A stretch of DNA of 64,000 nt from Sphingomonas sp. Leaf343 (GTDB lineage Bacteria > Pseudomonadota > Alphaproteobacteria > Sphingomonadales > Sphingomonadaceae): positions 1 to 64,000 of the forward strand of contig NZ_LMPG01000016.1 in the NCBI RefSeq assembly GCF_001423765.1, given 5' to 3'. A model generated the notes under the pieces. It did no database searches. It was not told the DNA's origin and saw only the letters and a program-made list of their open reading frames with translations. Both the position numbers and the translations under genes were made by a program. How positions within the stretch are numbered: the stretch's first letter is position 1; the number at the start of each line of letters is the position of its first letter. Shown piece after piece: positions 15,087-24,568 of this stretch.

Positions 15087-15185
15087 CCTTCCCTGCAGGG
15101 GGAGGTGGCGCGACGCGACGGAGGGGTGACTTGACACCCCTCCGTCAGCGCAAAGGGCCGCCGCCCCCATGCAGGGGACGAGTGC
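15087..15185. repeat. Mirrored pair of GC-rich palindromic units
   Basis: The first unit begins CTTCCCTGCAGGGGGAGGTG and ends GACGGAGGGGTGAC near 15131. The second is its near reverse complement (GACACCCCTCCGTCAGCG, then CCCCCATGCAGGGGACG). Inner arms pair perfectly as GACGGAGGGGTG and CACCCCTCCGTC. The whole forms a long hairpin between the dehydrogenase stop and the PBP gene and may act as a terminator. A related mirrored pair lies at 35664-35780. Confidence 0.75.
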
Positions 15186-15238
15186 GCCGACAAAACCTGC
15201 TCTTTCCCACGTCATTGCGCAGGGTGTCCTAGCCCTGT

Positions 15239-17404
15239 ATGACAGCGGCCGTGTCCTGGAACCCGCCGATGCGCCCCGACCCCTATGATCCCTATGCGTC
15301 GAGCGGTTCGCGACCGTGGCGGGACGGCGACGAGCCGCCCGTCTATCCGACCGGCGGCCAGTGGACACCTCCGCCAGAGCCCCCGGAATCGCGGCGCCGC
15401 GGCATCCGCTGGCGCAACATCCGGTGGGGGCGCTGGATCGTGCGGGGGCTGGCGGCGGCGCTGGTCCTGCTGGTCGTCGCGATCGCCTGGCTCGCGGTCA
15501 CCGCCCCGCTGTCGCAATCGCTGAAGCCGCCGACCCCGCCCTCGATCACGCTGACGGCGGAGGACGGAACGCCGATCGCCCGGCGCGGCGCGGTGATCGG
15601 TGCGCCGGTCGACGCCGCGAAGCTGCCCGGTCATGTCCGGGAGGCGTTTCTGGCGATCGAGGACCGGCGCTTCTATTCGCACTGGGGCATCGATCCGCGC
15701 GGGATCGCCCGGGCCGCCTGGGCGAACGTCGGCTCGGGCGGCGTTCGTCAGGGCGGCAGCACGATCACGCAGCAGCTCGCGAAGAACGCCTTCCTTGATT
15801 CCGACCGCACCGCCACGCGCAAGCTGCGCGAGGCGATGATCGCGTTCTGGCTGGAGGCGTGGCTGACCAAGGACGAGATCCTCTCGCGCTATCTGTCGAA
15901 CGTCTATTTCGGCGACAATGTCTATGGCATCACCGCCGCGTCTAAACACTATTTCGGCCGCACGCCGCAGGCGCTGAACATCGGCCAGGCGGCGATGCTC
16001 GCCGGCCTCGTCAAGGCACCCTCGCGACTGGCCCCGACCGTCAATCTGAAGGGCGCCCGCGCCCGTGAGATGGTCGTCGTCGGTGCGATGGAGGATGCCG
16101 GTTTCCTGACCCACGCGCAGGCGGAGGCGGTGCAGCCGCAACGCGTGCTGCCGCGTCAGGCGGGCGCGCTGCCCAGCGGCACCTATTTCGCGGACTGGGT
16201 CCTGCCGGCCGCGCGCGACAGCGCGGGCGAGGTGCAGTCGGAGACGACCGTCAAGACCACGCTGGACCGCCGGATGCAGCGGATTGCCGAACGCTCGATC
16301 CGCTCGGCGGGGTTGCGTCAGGCGCAGGCAGCCTTGGTCGCGATGCACCCGGACGGTCGCGTCGTGGCGCTGGTCGGCGGCCGCGATTACGGGAAAAGCC
16401 CCTTCAACCGCGCGACGCAGGCCCGCCGTCAGCCCGGATCGACGTTCAAGCTGTTCGTTTACCTTGCCGCGATCCGCGCCGGCATGACCACGTCGTCGAC
16501 CGTCGACGACAGCCCGGTCGAGATCGCCGGCTGGAAACCGAAGAACGACGACGGCCGCTATCTGGGCGAGATCAGCCTGGCCCGTGCCTTCGCCCGCTCG
16601 TCCAACGTCGCGGCCGCGCGGCTGACGCAGGAAGTCGGCGTCAGGAACGTCATCAAGGCGGCGCGCGATCTCGGCATCTCCACCCCGATCGCGAACGAGG
16701 CGACGATCGGGCTCGGCACGTCGGAGGTGTCGCTGCTGGAACTGACCGCCGCCTATGCCGCGATCGCCAACGGCCGCTATCCGGTGTCGCCGCGCGGCGT
16801 CGATACGAAGGACGACAAGAACTGGTACGAACAATTGACCGGCGGCACGCGCGAAATTCCGGAGGCGCAGCGCGAACAGATGCTGTCGCTGCTCAATTCT
16901 TCGATTCGCGGGACCGGCAGGGAAGCCGTTCTGAGCATCAAGGCATACGGCAAGACCGGTACCTCGCAGGACAGCCGCGACGCGTGGTTCATCGGCTTCG
17001 CGGGCGATCTGGTGGTAGGCGTCTGGGTCGGCAACGACGACAATTCGCCCAATCCGGGCCTGCACGGCGGCACGGTGCCCGCGCGCATCTGGCGCAGCTT
17101 CATGCAGGACGCCCTCAACATCGCGCCGGTCGTGGTCGAAACGCCGGACGAGGTGACGATCGACGGCAACACGGTCGACGGCGTGGGCGACATGTTCGGC
17201 AACGAGATCGGCGACCTCGTTCCGCAGGCGCTCGACCGCGCGACCGAACAGCTCGACCAGATGGGTCTCGAGGTCCGCCGCGCACCCGATGGATCGATCA
17301 CCGTCGGCCCTCGCGGCCCCCGCCGCGACCGCGAACCACCCGCTCGCGAGGACCGCCGCCCACCGGACGAGGAGGATGGCGGCGAGGATCAGGGCGGCTT
17401 CTAG
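15239..17404 (+). CDS. Class A penicillin-binding protein (PBP1A-type)
   Basis: The 721-residue bifunctional peptidoglycan synthase has a proline-rich cytoplasmic tail (1-60), one membrane anchor (about 66-88), a GT51 glycosyltransferase domain (about 105-290) with catalytic Glu141 in AIEDRRFYSHWG and QGGSTITQQLAKN at 171-183, and a transpeptidase domain with SxxK at Ser401-Lys404 (PGSTFKLF), SSN at 454-456 and KTGTSQ at 572-577. It polymerises and crosslinks lipid II-derived glycan in the periplasm. The C-terminal tail is charged and proline-rich. ATG 15239 is used; ATG 15269 (MRPDPYDPY) is possible. The gene stands alone after a mirrored repeat. Confidence 0.95.
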   Translation: MTAAVSWNPPMRPDPYDPYASSGSRPWRDGDEPPVYPTGGQWTPPPEPPESRRRGIRWRNIRWGRWIVRGLAAALVLLVVAIAWLAVTAPLSQSLKPPTPPSITLTAEDGTPIARRGAVIGAPVDAAKLPGHVREAFLAIEDRRFYSHWGIDPRGIARAAWANVGSGGVRQGGSTITQQLAKNAFLDSDRTATRKLREAMIAFWLEAWLTKDEILSRYLSNVYFGDNVYGITAASKHYFGRTPQALNIGQAAMLAGLVKAPSRLAPTVNLKGARAREMVVVGAMEDAGFLTHAQAEAVQPQRVLPRQAGALPSGTYFADWVLPAARDSAGEVQSETTVKTTLDRRMQRIAERSIRSAGLRQAQAALVAMHPDGRVVALVGGRDYGKSPFNRATQARRQPGSTFKLFVYLAAIRAGMTTSSTVDDSPVEIAGWKPKNDDGRYLGEISLARAFARSSNVAAARLTQEVGVRNVIKAARDLGISTPIANEATIGLGTSEVSLLELTAAYAAIANGRYPVSPRGVDTKDDKNWYEQLTGGTREIPEAQREQMLSLLNSSIRGTGREAVLSIKAYGKTGTSQDSRDAWFIGFAGDLVVGVWVGNDDNSPNPGLHGGTVPARIWRSFMQDALNIAPVVVETPDEVTIDGNTVDGVGDMFGNEIGDLVPQALDRATEQLDQMGLEVRRAPDGSITVGPRGPRRDREPPAREDRRPPDEEDGGEDQGGF

Positions 17405-17490
17405 CCTGACGAGAGCAGTTTTAGAAGCTGTCGGGCGGACGGCCGGCCCACCCTTGACGCCCGCCACCCCGCCGGTCCAACCGGCTGGCC

Positions 17491-18492
17491 ATGCGCTTCT
17501 TTTCCGACAATGCCGCCCCCGTCCATCCGCGCGTCATGGCCGCGATGGCCGATGTCGACGTGCTCGACACCGCCTATGACGGCGATCGTTGGTCCAGATC
17601 GCTCGACGGCCGTCTGTCGGAGCTGTTCGAAACCGAGGCGCGGGCGATCTGGGTGCCGACCGGTACCGCCGCCAATTGCCTCGCGCTGGCGGCGTTCTGC
17701 CCGCCTTATGGCGGCGTCATCTGCCACCGCGACGCGCATATCCAGAACGACGAGGGCGGCGCGCCCGAATTCTACACGCACGGCGCGAAGCTGATGCTGG
17801 CCGAGGGCGTCGGCGCGAAGCTGACGCCGGCCGACATCGCCGCCGTCGCGGATGCCGTCGCCAACGACGTCCACCGCGTCCAGCCGCATGCGGTATCGAT
17901 CACCAACGCCACCGAATACGGCCTCGTCTACCGCCCCGACGACGTCGCCGCGATCGGCGACCTGTGCCGCGCGCGCGGCTGGCGCTTCCACATGGACGGC
18001 GCGCGGTTCGCCAATGCCGTCGCCAGCGTCGGCTGCTCCCCCGCCGACGTGACGTGGCGCGCGGGCGTGGAGGCGCTGTCGTTCGGATTCGTCAAGAATG
18101 GCGCGATGAGCGCGGAGGCGCTGGTGTTCTTCGACCCCGCGCTGCACGACGCGACGTTGCGCCGTCGCAAGCGCGCCGGATTGCTGCTGTCGAAAGGCCG
18201 CTACCTCGCCGCGCAGATTCTCGCGATGCTCGACGGCGACCTGTGGCTGGACAATGGCCGCGCCGCCAATGCCGGTGCCGCGCGCCTCGCTGCGGCGGCG
18301 GGCGACCGGCTGGTGCACCCGGTCGAGGCGAACGAGCTGTTCCTGCGCGCCACCGCCGACGAAGCGGCCGCTCTCCGCGCCGCCGGGTTCGATTTCTACG
18401 ACTGGGCACCGGGGGAGGTTCGCCTCGTCACCGCATGGGACACGAACCCGGATCATATCGCCGCCCTCGCCGCCGCGATCGCCGGGTTGTGA
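17491..18492 (+). CDS. Low-specificity L-threonine aldolase (PLP enzyme)
   Basis: The 333-residue fold type I PLP protein begins MRFFSDNAAPVHPRVMAAM, the typical threonine aldolase N-terminus. It has VPTGTAANCLAL (55-66, cofactor phosphate binding), HRDAHIQNDEGGAPEF, MDGARFANA (168-176, with Asp169 facing the pyridine nitrogen) and the presumed Schiff-base Lys202 in FGFVKNGAM. This FVKNGAM form differs from the SKGLGAP of E. coli LtaE but fits a related alphaproteobacterial branch. The reaction is L-threonine or allo-threonine to glycine and acetaldehyde. Its TGA overlaps the GTG start of the downstream transporter (GTGA). Confidence 0.88.
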   Translation: MRFFSDNAAPVHPRVMAAMADVDVLDTAYDGDRWSRSLDGRLSELFETEARAIWVPTGTAANCLALAAFCPPYGGVICHRDAHIQNDEGGAPEFYTHGAKLMLAEGVGAKLTPADIAAVADAVANDVHRVQPHAVSITNATEYGLVYRPDDVAAIGDLCRARGWRFHMDGARFANAVASVGCSPADVTWRAGVEALSFGFVKNGAMSAEALVFFDPALHDATLRRRKRAGLLLSKGRYLAAQILAMLDGDLWLDNGRAANAGAARLAAAAGDRLVHPVEANELFLRATADEAAALRAAGFDFYDWAPGEVRLVTAWDTNPDHIAALAAAIAGL

Positions 18493-19409
18493 GCCTGTCG
18501 GGGGAGCGGCCACGTTCGACCAGAGCGAGCGTGCTCGTTCCCTTCGCGATCGTCACGCTGATCTGGGGATCGACGTGGCTCGTCATCCGCGACCAGATCG
18601 CCGTCGTCCCGGCAAGCTGGTCGGTCACGTACCGCTTCATCGTCGCCGGGCTGGCGATGGCCGGCTGGGCCGCGCTCCGGCGCGAGAGCTTTCGCATCGG
18701 CACGGGCGGGCTCGCCTTCGCCGTGGTGCTGGGCGTTCTCCAGTTCGTGCTGAACTTCAACTTCGTCTACCGGGCGGAGCATTTCATCACGTCCGGGCTG
18801 GTCGCGGTCGTGTTCGCGCTGCTGCTGGTGCCCAACGCGCTGCTGTCGCGCGTTTTTCTCGGCCAGCGGATGGGGCGACAGCTCGCGGCGGGCTCCGCCA
18901 TAGCGATGGCCGGCGTTTCCCTGCTGTTCCTGCACGAGGCGCGCGCCGATCCCAACGGCACGGCGACTACCGTCGCCGGCATCGGCTGGACCTTGTGCGC
19001 GATCCTGTCGGCCTCGGCGGCGAACGTGCTGCAGGCGACGCCGACCGCCAGACGCTATCCGATGCTGCCGACGCTGGCGGCGGCGATGCTGATCGGCGCG
19101 GGGCTGGACGGCGTCTTCGCGTGGATCACCACGGGCCCGCCGGTATTCGAGGCGCGGCCGGCCTATATCGCCGGCATCCTGTATCTGGGCATCTTCGCGT
19201 CGGCGTTGGCGTTTCCGCTCTATTACGGCGTGCTGCGGACGATCGGGCCGGCCAAGGCCGCCTATTCCAGCGTTATCGTCCCGGTCATCGCCATGTTGCT
19301 GTCCACCCTCTTCGAGGGTTATCGCTGGTCGCTGCTGGCGGGCGCTGGCGCCGCGCTGGCCGGCGTCGGGCTAGTCATCGCGCTCAGCGCGCGCAGGCCG
19401 AACCGGTAA
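18489..19409 (+). CDS. EamA/DMT-family transporter
   Basis: The 306-residue product has ten hydrophobic segments in two EamA repeats: PFAIVTLIWGSTWLVIRDQI at the N-terminus, and a second half ending YYGVLRTIGPAKAAYSSVIVPVIAM. The WGSTW and GPAKAA motifs are typical of drug/metabolite exporters such as RhtA- or YdcZ-type amino-acid or metabolite efflux pumps. The GTG start at 18489 overlaps the threonine aldolase stop by four bases, which suggests coupling and perhaps export of an amino acid. The 3' end overlaps the convergent SDR gene by 91 bases; both frames keep family character in the overlap. Confidence 0.85.
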   Translation: MSLSGERPRSTRASVLVPFAIVTLIWGSTWLVIRDQIAVVPASWSVTYRFIVAGLAMAGWAALRRESFRIGTGGLAFAVVLGVLQFVLNFNFVYRAEHFITSGLVAVVFALLLVPNALLSRVFLGQRMGRQLAAGSAIAMAGVSLLFLHEARADPNGTATTVAGIGWTLCAILSASAANVLQATPTARRYPMLPTLAAAMLIGAGLDGVFAWITTGPPVFEARPAYIAGILYLGIFASALAFPLYYGVLRTIGPAKAAYSSVIVPVIAMLLSTLFEGYRWSLLAGAGAALAGVGLVIALSARRPNR

Positions 19410-20143
19410 TCGGGATAGGCGGGTCGCCAGCCGAGCACCCGCTTCGCCTTCAGGTTCGCCACCCGCCGGTTCTCCGCATGGAAGCCGCGCGCCATCGGCG
19501 ACAGGCTGTCGACCGGCACGAACGGCGGCGGCGCGATGCCCAGCAGTTCGGCGGCGTACTCGACCACCGCATTCTGCGAGCAGGGCAGGTCGTCCGACAG
19601 ATTATAGGCCCCCGCCGGCGCGTCGAATGCGGCGATCACGCACGCGACGATGTCATCGACATGCACCCGGCTGAACACGCCGCCCGTGTCGACCCGGTGC
19701 GCCGCTCCGTCCCGCACCTTGTCCAGCGGCGAGCGGCCCGGCCCATAGATGCCCGGCAGGCGGAATACGTGCGCGCCCCGCGCCAGCCACGCCGCGTCTG
19801 CCGCCGCCCGCGCCTTGCGCCGCCCGCCGCCGGTCGGCGCGCTTTCGTCCACCCATGCGCCGCCGGTGTCGCCGTACACGCCGGTCGAGGACAGATAGCC
19901 GACCCATCGCGCCCGGACGTCATACGCCGCCAGCACGGGGTCGTCCTCCCCCTCCGGCGGCACCGATGACAGGACATGCGTCGCCGCCGCCATCTCCGCC
20001 GCAACCGCATCCCGGTCGTCGAAGCGCACCGTTTCGCCGCGTCCGTCGCGGGTCGTGCCGACGACGCGCCAGCCGTCGGTCCGCAACCGGGCCGCCAGCG
20101 CGCTCGCGACATAGCCCATGCCAAAGACCAGCAGGCGGCTCAT
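19319..20143 (-). CDS. NAD(P)-dependent epimerase/SDR-like protein (YeeZ-type)
   Basis: The 274-residue product has an N-terminal Rossmann fold (MSRLLVFGMGYVASALAARL) and later YLSSTGVYGDTGG, RLPGIYGPGRSPLD, SRVHVDDIV and YNLSDD, the pattern of extended SDR proteins of the YeeZ type. Substrate unknown. The last about 25 residues (ending PASAAPAPASSDQR) lie in DNA shared with the convergent transporter gene and look like low-complexity filler. Its ATG at 20143 overlaps the stop of the upstream M28 peptidase gene by four bases (ATGA), so it is translated with that gene. Confidence 0.85.
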   Translation of the reverse strand: MSRLLVFGMGYVASALAARLRTDGWRVVGTTRDGRGETVRFDDRDAVAAEMAAATHVLSSVPPEGEDDPVLAAYDVRARWVGYLSSTGVYGDTGGAWVDESAPTGGGRRKARAAADAAWLARGAHVFRLPGIYGPGRSPLDKVRDGAAHRVDTGGVFSRVHVDDIVACVIAAFDAPAGAYNLSDDLPCSQNAVVEYAAELLGIAPPPFVPVDSLSPMARGFHAENRRVANLKAKRVLGWRPAYPDYRFGLRALSAMTSPTPASAAPAPASSDQR

Positions 20144-21807
20144 TTCGCCGCCATCGGCCCCTTGTAGAGCGTGCCGAAATAATCGCCCTTGTTCCACACC
20201 GGCCGCTGCGGCCCGTCGGCGATCTCGCGGGCGATGCGATAGTTGACGTCGACGAAACGCACCCCCTGATCCCACAGGATCGGCTGCGTCAGGTCGTCGC
20301 CGGGCTGGTGATAGCGGTGGGCCATGAAGTCGTCGATCGCGGCCTTCCCCGGCCCCTTTGCGCCCGGCCACAGGAACACCGCCGGAATGCCCTGCTGCAC
20401 GAAGCGGAAATGGTCGGAGCGGACGAAGATGGCCTGTTCCGGCAGGGGATCGGGCGACAGCACCACGCCCGCCGATTCCACCGCGCGGCGCACGATCGGA
20501 CCAAGCGTCGATCGTTCGGCACCGTACACGACCATATCCTCGAATGTATACAGCAGCATCGGCATGTCGAGGTTCACGTCGGCGACGATGTTCGCCTTCG
20601 GCACGGTCGGGTGGTTCGCGAAGTAATCGGAGCCGACCAGCCCCTTCTCTTCCGCCGTTACCGCCATGAACAGGATCGTGCGTCTGGGCGGCGTCCCGCT
20701 CGTCTTGAAGCGTTTGGCCTCCTCGATCAGGCTGGCGATCCCGATCGCGTCATCCAGCGCGCCGTTGTAGATCGTGTCCCCCTCGCCGGTCCGGGCCATG
20801 CCGATATGGTCGAGGTGCGACGACAGCACGACCACTTCCTTGCCGACCTGCGGATCGCTGCCGGGGATCATGCCGATGACGTTGCTGCTGGTGGCCGGCG
20901 TCATCGTCGTCTGGGTTGCGACCGTCAGCGTGCCCGGCGCGCTGGCGGCGCGGAACCTGGGCGTGGATTTCTCGAATTCCGTGGCGATGCGTGCCCAGCC
21001 CTTGCCGAACAGCCTGGCCGCGCCTTCCGGGCTCAAGATGGCCAGCAACGGTGTCCCGGCATCGTCGACGAAGCCGCTGCCATCCGGACGAGCCCATGTC
21101 ATCCGCGCCCGATCATAGCCTTGGGCCATCGTCTTGACCGAGCCGCGGCGTCCGCCACCGATCATGATCGCGCCGACCGCGCCGTGAGCAGCGGCGAATT
21201 TCTGTTTGGCGGCGGGCGATCCCAGAAACGCGCGCTCTTCGCCGCCCAGCGATGCCGGTGCGCCCGGCATGAACGCCACTACCTTGCCGCGCACGTCGAC
21301 ACCGCGATAGTCGTTCAGCCCCAGCGTCGGCGCATCCAGCCCATATCCGACGAACACCACCGGCGCCGACACGCTGGTCTCCGCCCTGGCGGGGTTGGCG
21401 ACCGGGATGTAATCCTCTCCGAACACCAGCGTACGGGGCTGGCCGCCGGCTGGCGTCCATACCGCGCTGCCCTGTCCGGCCGCCTTGTAGCTGACCAGCG
21501 GCACCTTCTGCAGGAACCCGCCCTCGTCGCCGCCCGGCTTCAGCCCCGCGGCATAGAATTGCGCGGCCACATATTCCGCGGCGATGTCGTATTCCGCGCT
21601 CCCCGCCTCGCGCCCGTGCATCGCGTCGCTCGCCAGGAACATGACGTGCGCCTTCATCGCCGCCTGATCCGCAGGCAGGGGCGCGGTGATCCGGGCGTTG
21701 ATCTCGGCCGTCGTTGGTGTGGTCTTCGCGGCGGGAGCCGGGGCATCCTGTCCGGTCGCGGTGGCGGAAACGGCCAGCGCGGCCAGCGCGGCGAACGTGC
21801 GGTACAT
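20140..21807 (-). CDS. Secreted M28-family metallopeptidase
   Basis: The 555-residue product has a signal peptide (MYRTFAALAALAVSATATGQ), a protease-associated (PA) domain insert (about 145-300) and an M28 peptidase domain. Di-zinc ligands are visible: His331 (SSHLDHIG), Asp352/353 (GALDDAIG), Glu386-Glu387 (TAEEKGLVG), Asp414 (DVNLDMP) and a C-terminal His (YHQPGDD). It should be a periplasmic or secreted aminopeptidase. It is the first gene of a two-gene unit with the SDR gene and diverges from pepN, another aminopeptidase, about 100 bases away. Confidence 0.92.
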   Translation of the reverse strand: MYRTFAALAALAVSATATGQDAPAPAAKTTPTTAEINARITAPLPADQAAMKAHVMFLASDAMHGREAGSAEYDIAAEYVAAQFYAAGLKPGGDEGGFLQKVPLVSYKAAGQGSAVWTPAGGQPRTLVFGEDYIPVANPARAETSVSAPVVFVGYGLDAPTLGLNDYRGVDVRGKVVAFMPGAPASLGGEERAFLGSPAAKQKFAAAHGAVGAIMIGGGRRGSVKTMAQGYDRARMTWARPDGSGFVDDAGTPLLAILSPEGAARLFGKGWARIATEFEKSTPRFRAASAPGTLTVATQTTMTPATSSNVIGMIPGSDPQVGKEVVVLSSHLDHIGMARTGEGDTIYNGALDDAIGIASLIEEAKRFKTSGTPPRRTILFMAVTAEEKGLVGSDYFANHPTVPKANIVADVNLDMPMLLYTFEDMVVYGAERSTLGPIVRRAVESAGVVLSPDPLPEQAIFVRSDHFRFVQQGIPAVFLWPGAKGPGKAAIDDFMAHRYHQPGDDLTQPILWDQGVRFVDVNYRIAREIADGPQRPVWNKGDYFGTLYKGPMAAK

Positions 21808-21905
21808 CCAGTCGAACCCCTCGAAGATAACATGGAGCGCCTACCACGGCGTCGCCGTCGCGCAAGTCGCTGGCACGCACCGTCGGCGCGACATATACCG
21901 GCGTC

Positions 21906-24503
21906 ATGGATATCCAGCACGCCGTCGCGCAACCGCCTTTGGTGATCCGTCGCGAGGATTACCGTCCGCCCCAATGGCTTGTGCCCGACACGCGGCTGGC
22001 GTTCGATATCGATCCCGCCGCGACCCGCGTTCATGCGACCTTGTCCGTCTTGCGCAACGGTCGCCATGACGAACCATTGCGCCTCGACGGGGCTGGCCAG
22101 ACGCCGCTTTTCGTCCGGGTCGACGGGGTCGCGATCGACGACTGGCGGATCGAGGACGAGCAGCTCGTCATTCCGCTCTCCGGCGACGCACACAGCATCG
22201 AGACGGAGGTGGAGATCGCCCCCGATCGCAACACGCAGTTGATGGGGCTCTACGCCAGCGGCGGCAACATCTGCACCCAGTGCGAGGCGGAGGGGTTCCG
22301 CCGCATCACCTTCTTCCCCGATCGCCCCGACGTCCTCAGCCGCTATTCGGTGCGCCTGACCGCGGACGAGGCGCGCTTCCCCGTCCTGCTCGCGAACGGC
22401 GATCCCGTCGCGCAAGGCGATGCGGGCGACGGCCGGCACTGGGCCGAATGGAACGACCCGTTCCCCAAGCCCAGCTACCTGTTCGCGCTCGTCGCCGGCG
22501 ACCTCCAGGTCCATCGCGGCAGCTTCGTGACGGCATCGGGCCGCACCGTCGAACTCGGCATCTGGGTCCGCGCCGCCGACCTGCCGCGCACCGACCACGC
22601 GCTCCACGCGCTGAAACTGTCGATGGCGTGGGACGAGCGGGTCTATGGCCGCGAATACGACCTCGACGTGTTCAACATCGTCGCGGTCGACGATTTCAAC
22701 TTCGGCGCGATGGAGAACAAGGGGCTGAATATCTTCAACAGCCGCTACATTCTCGCCGATCCTGATACCGCGACCGATTACGATTACGACGGCATCGCCG
22801 CCGTCGTCGCGCACGAGTATTTCCACAACTGGTCGGGCAACCGCATCACCTGCCGCGACTGGTTCCAGTTGTCGCTGAAGGAGGGTTTCACCGTCTATCG
22901 CGATCAGGGCTTCTCCGCCGATCAGGGGTCGGCCGCGGTGAAGCGGATCGAGGATGTGCGCGGCCTGCGCGCGGCGCAGTTCCCGGAGGATTCGGGGCCG
23001 CTCGCGCATTCCGTTCGCCCGGACGAATATCAGGAGATCAGCAACTTCTACACCGCGACCATCTATAACAAGGGTGCTGAGCTGATCCGGATGATGGCGA
23101 CGATCGTCGGCCCCACCGCCTTCCGCGCCGCCACCGACCTGTATTTCGACCGGTTCGACGGCACCGCGGCGACCTGCGAGGATTTCGTCGCGAGCATGGA
23201 GGAGGCGTCGGGCGTCGATCTCTCGCAATTCCGCCTCTGGTACAGCCAGGCCGGCACTCCCCGCGTCTCCGCCAGTCTGGAGCATCAGCCGGGTGGTGGC
23301 CGCGCGACGCTGCGTCTCGGCCAGCGGGTGCCGCCGACGCCGGGCCAGCCGGTAAAGCAGCCGATGCTGCTGCCGCTGCAACTGCGCCTGTTCGGGGCCG
23401 AGACCGGCCGGCCGCTCACCGACGAGCGCCTCGTCCTGCTCGACAGCGCGGCGGAGACGATCGTGTTCGAGGCGGTGACCGAGCGTCCCGTGCTGTCGAT
23501 CAACCGCGGCTTCTCCGCGCCCGTCGTGATCGAAAGCGACCGCAGCCCCGCCGACCTCGCCTTCCTGTCGCGCCACGACGACGACCCCTTCGCCCGGTAC
23601 GAGGCGATGCAGCAGCTAATGCTCGATACGCTCGTCGCCGGTGCCGTCGAGGGGCGCGCGGATCACGAACCCGCGATCGCCGCCGTGGCGGACACGCTCG
23701 ACAATCCCGACCTCGACCGCGCCTTCGTCGCGGAGGCGGTGCTGCTGCCGTCCGAGGCGTTCGTCGGCGACCAGCTCTCGCGCGTCGACCCCGAAGCGAT
23801 CTTCCGCGCGCGCGAGGCGCTGCGCCGCGATCTCGGACATCGGCTGGAGGATCGCTGGCGCGCGGCCTATGCGCAGGCGCCGCAGATCCCCTACGTCTAT
23901 TCCCCCGCGGAGAAAGGCAAGCGCCGGCTGCGCAACGTCGCGCTCGGCTATCTTGCGGCGGCAGGTGTGCCGGATGCGGCGACGCTGGCCTTCCGCCAGT
24001 TCGAGGCCGCGGACAATATGACCGATCGTCAGGCGGCCCTGACGACTCTGGTCAGCAGCGACGACGATCTTCGCATCGCCGCGCTCGACATCTTCTACAA
24101 TCGCTATCGTGACAACCCGCTGGTGCTGGACAAGTGGTTCCAGACACAGGCGCTGTCATCGCGCGACGATGCGGCGGCGACGGTCGCGGCGCTGGCGGAG
24201 CATCCCGGCTTCACGCTCGCGAATCCCAACCGCGCCCGTTCGCTCATCGGCGCGTTCGGCGTCAACCAACGCGCCTTCAACCGCCCGGACGGGGCCGGCT
24301 ACCGCTTCCTGGCCGACCAGCTGATTGCGCTCGACCGATTAAATCCGCAGACCGCCGCAAAGCTGCTTCCCCCGCTTGGCCGCTGGCGCCGCTTCGACGA
24401 TGATCGCGCCGCCCTGATGCGCGAGCAGCTCCAACGCATCGTCGCGCAGCCGGGGCTGTCGAAGGATTTGTTCGAACAGGCGTCCAAAAGCCTCGAGGGT
24501 TGA
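21906..24503 (+). CDS. pepN: Aminopeptidase N (M1 family)
   Basis: The 865-residue product has full-length PepN architecture. Residues 1-190 form the beta saddle; GAMEN is at 267-271 (substrate N-terminus binding), HEYFH at 303-307 with third zinc ligand Glu326 (SLKEGFTVYRDQ). NKGAELIRMM and the C-terminal all-helical domain from about residue 545 follow. It cleaves N-terminal residues from peptides in the cytoplasm; no signal peptide is visible. The length matches proteobacterial PepN (about 870). It stands alone and diverges from the M28 gene. Confidence 0.96.
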   Translation: MDIQHAVAQPPLVIRREDYRPPQWLVPDTRLAFDIDPAATRVHATLSVLRNGRHDEPLRLDGAGQTPLFVRVDGVAIDDWRIEDEQLVIPLSGDAHSIETEVEIAPDRNTQLMGLYASGGNICTQCEAEGFRRITFFPDRPDVLSRYSVRLTADEARFPVLLANGDPVAQGDAGDGRHWAEWNDPFPKPSYLFALVAGDLQVHRGSFVTASGRTVELGIWVRAADLPRTDHALHALKLSMAWDERVYGREYDLDVFNIVAVDDFNFGAMENKGLNIFNSRYILADPDTATDYDYDGIAAVVAHEYFHNWSGNRITCRDWFQLSLKEGFTVYRDQGFSADQGSAAVKRIEDVRGLRAAQFPEDSGPLAHSVRPDEYQEISNFYTATIYNKGAELIRMMATIVGPTAFRAATDLYFDRFDGTAATCEDFVASMEEASGVDLSQFRLWYSQAGTPRVSASLEHQPGGGRATLRLGQRVPPTPGQPVKQPMLLPLQLRLFGAETGRPLTDERLVLLDSAAETIVFEAVTERPVLSINRGFSAPVVIESDRSPADLAFLSRHDDDPFARYEAMQQLMLDTLVAGAVEGRADHEPAIAAVADTLDNPDLDRAFVAEAVLLPSEAFVGDQLSRVDPEAIFRAREALRRDLGHRLEDRWRAAYAQAPQIPYVYSPAEKGKRRLRNVALGYLAAAGVPDAATLAFRQFEAADNMTDRQAALTTLVSSDDDLRIAALDIFYNRYRDNPLVLDKWFQTQALSSRDDAAATVAALAEHPGFTLANPNRARSLIGAFGVNQRAFNRPDGAGYRFLADQLIALDRLNPQTAAKLLPPLGRWRRFDDDRAALMREQLQRIVAQPGLSKDLFEQASKSLEG

Positions 24504-24568
24504 ACGTCTGCCTGTCGAACGCCGCCGCCCCTGCCCCGTCGGAAAGACGCGACGCTGGATGGTGATGG

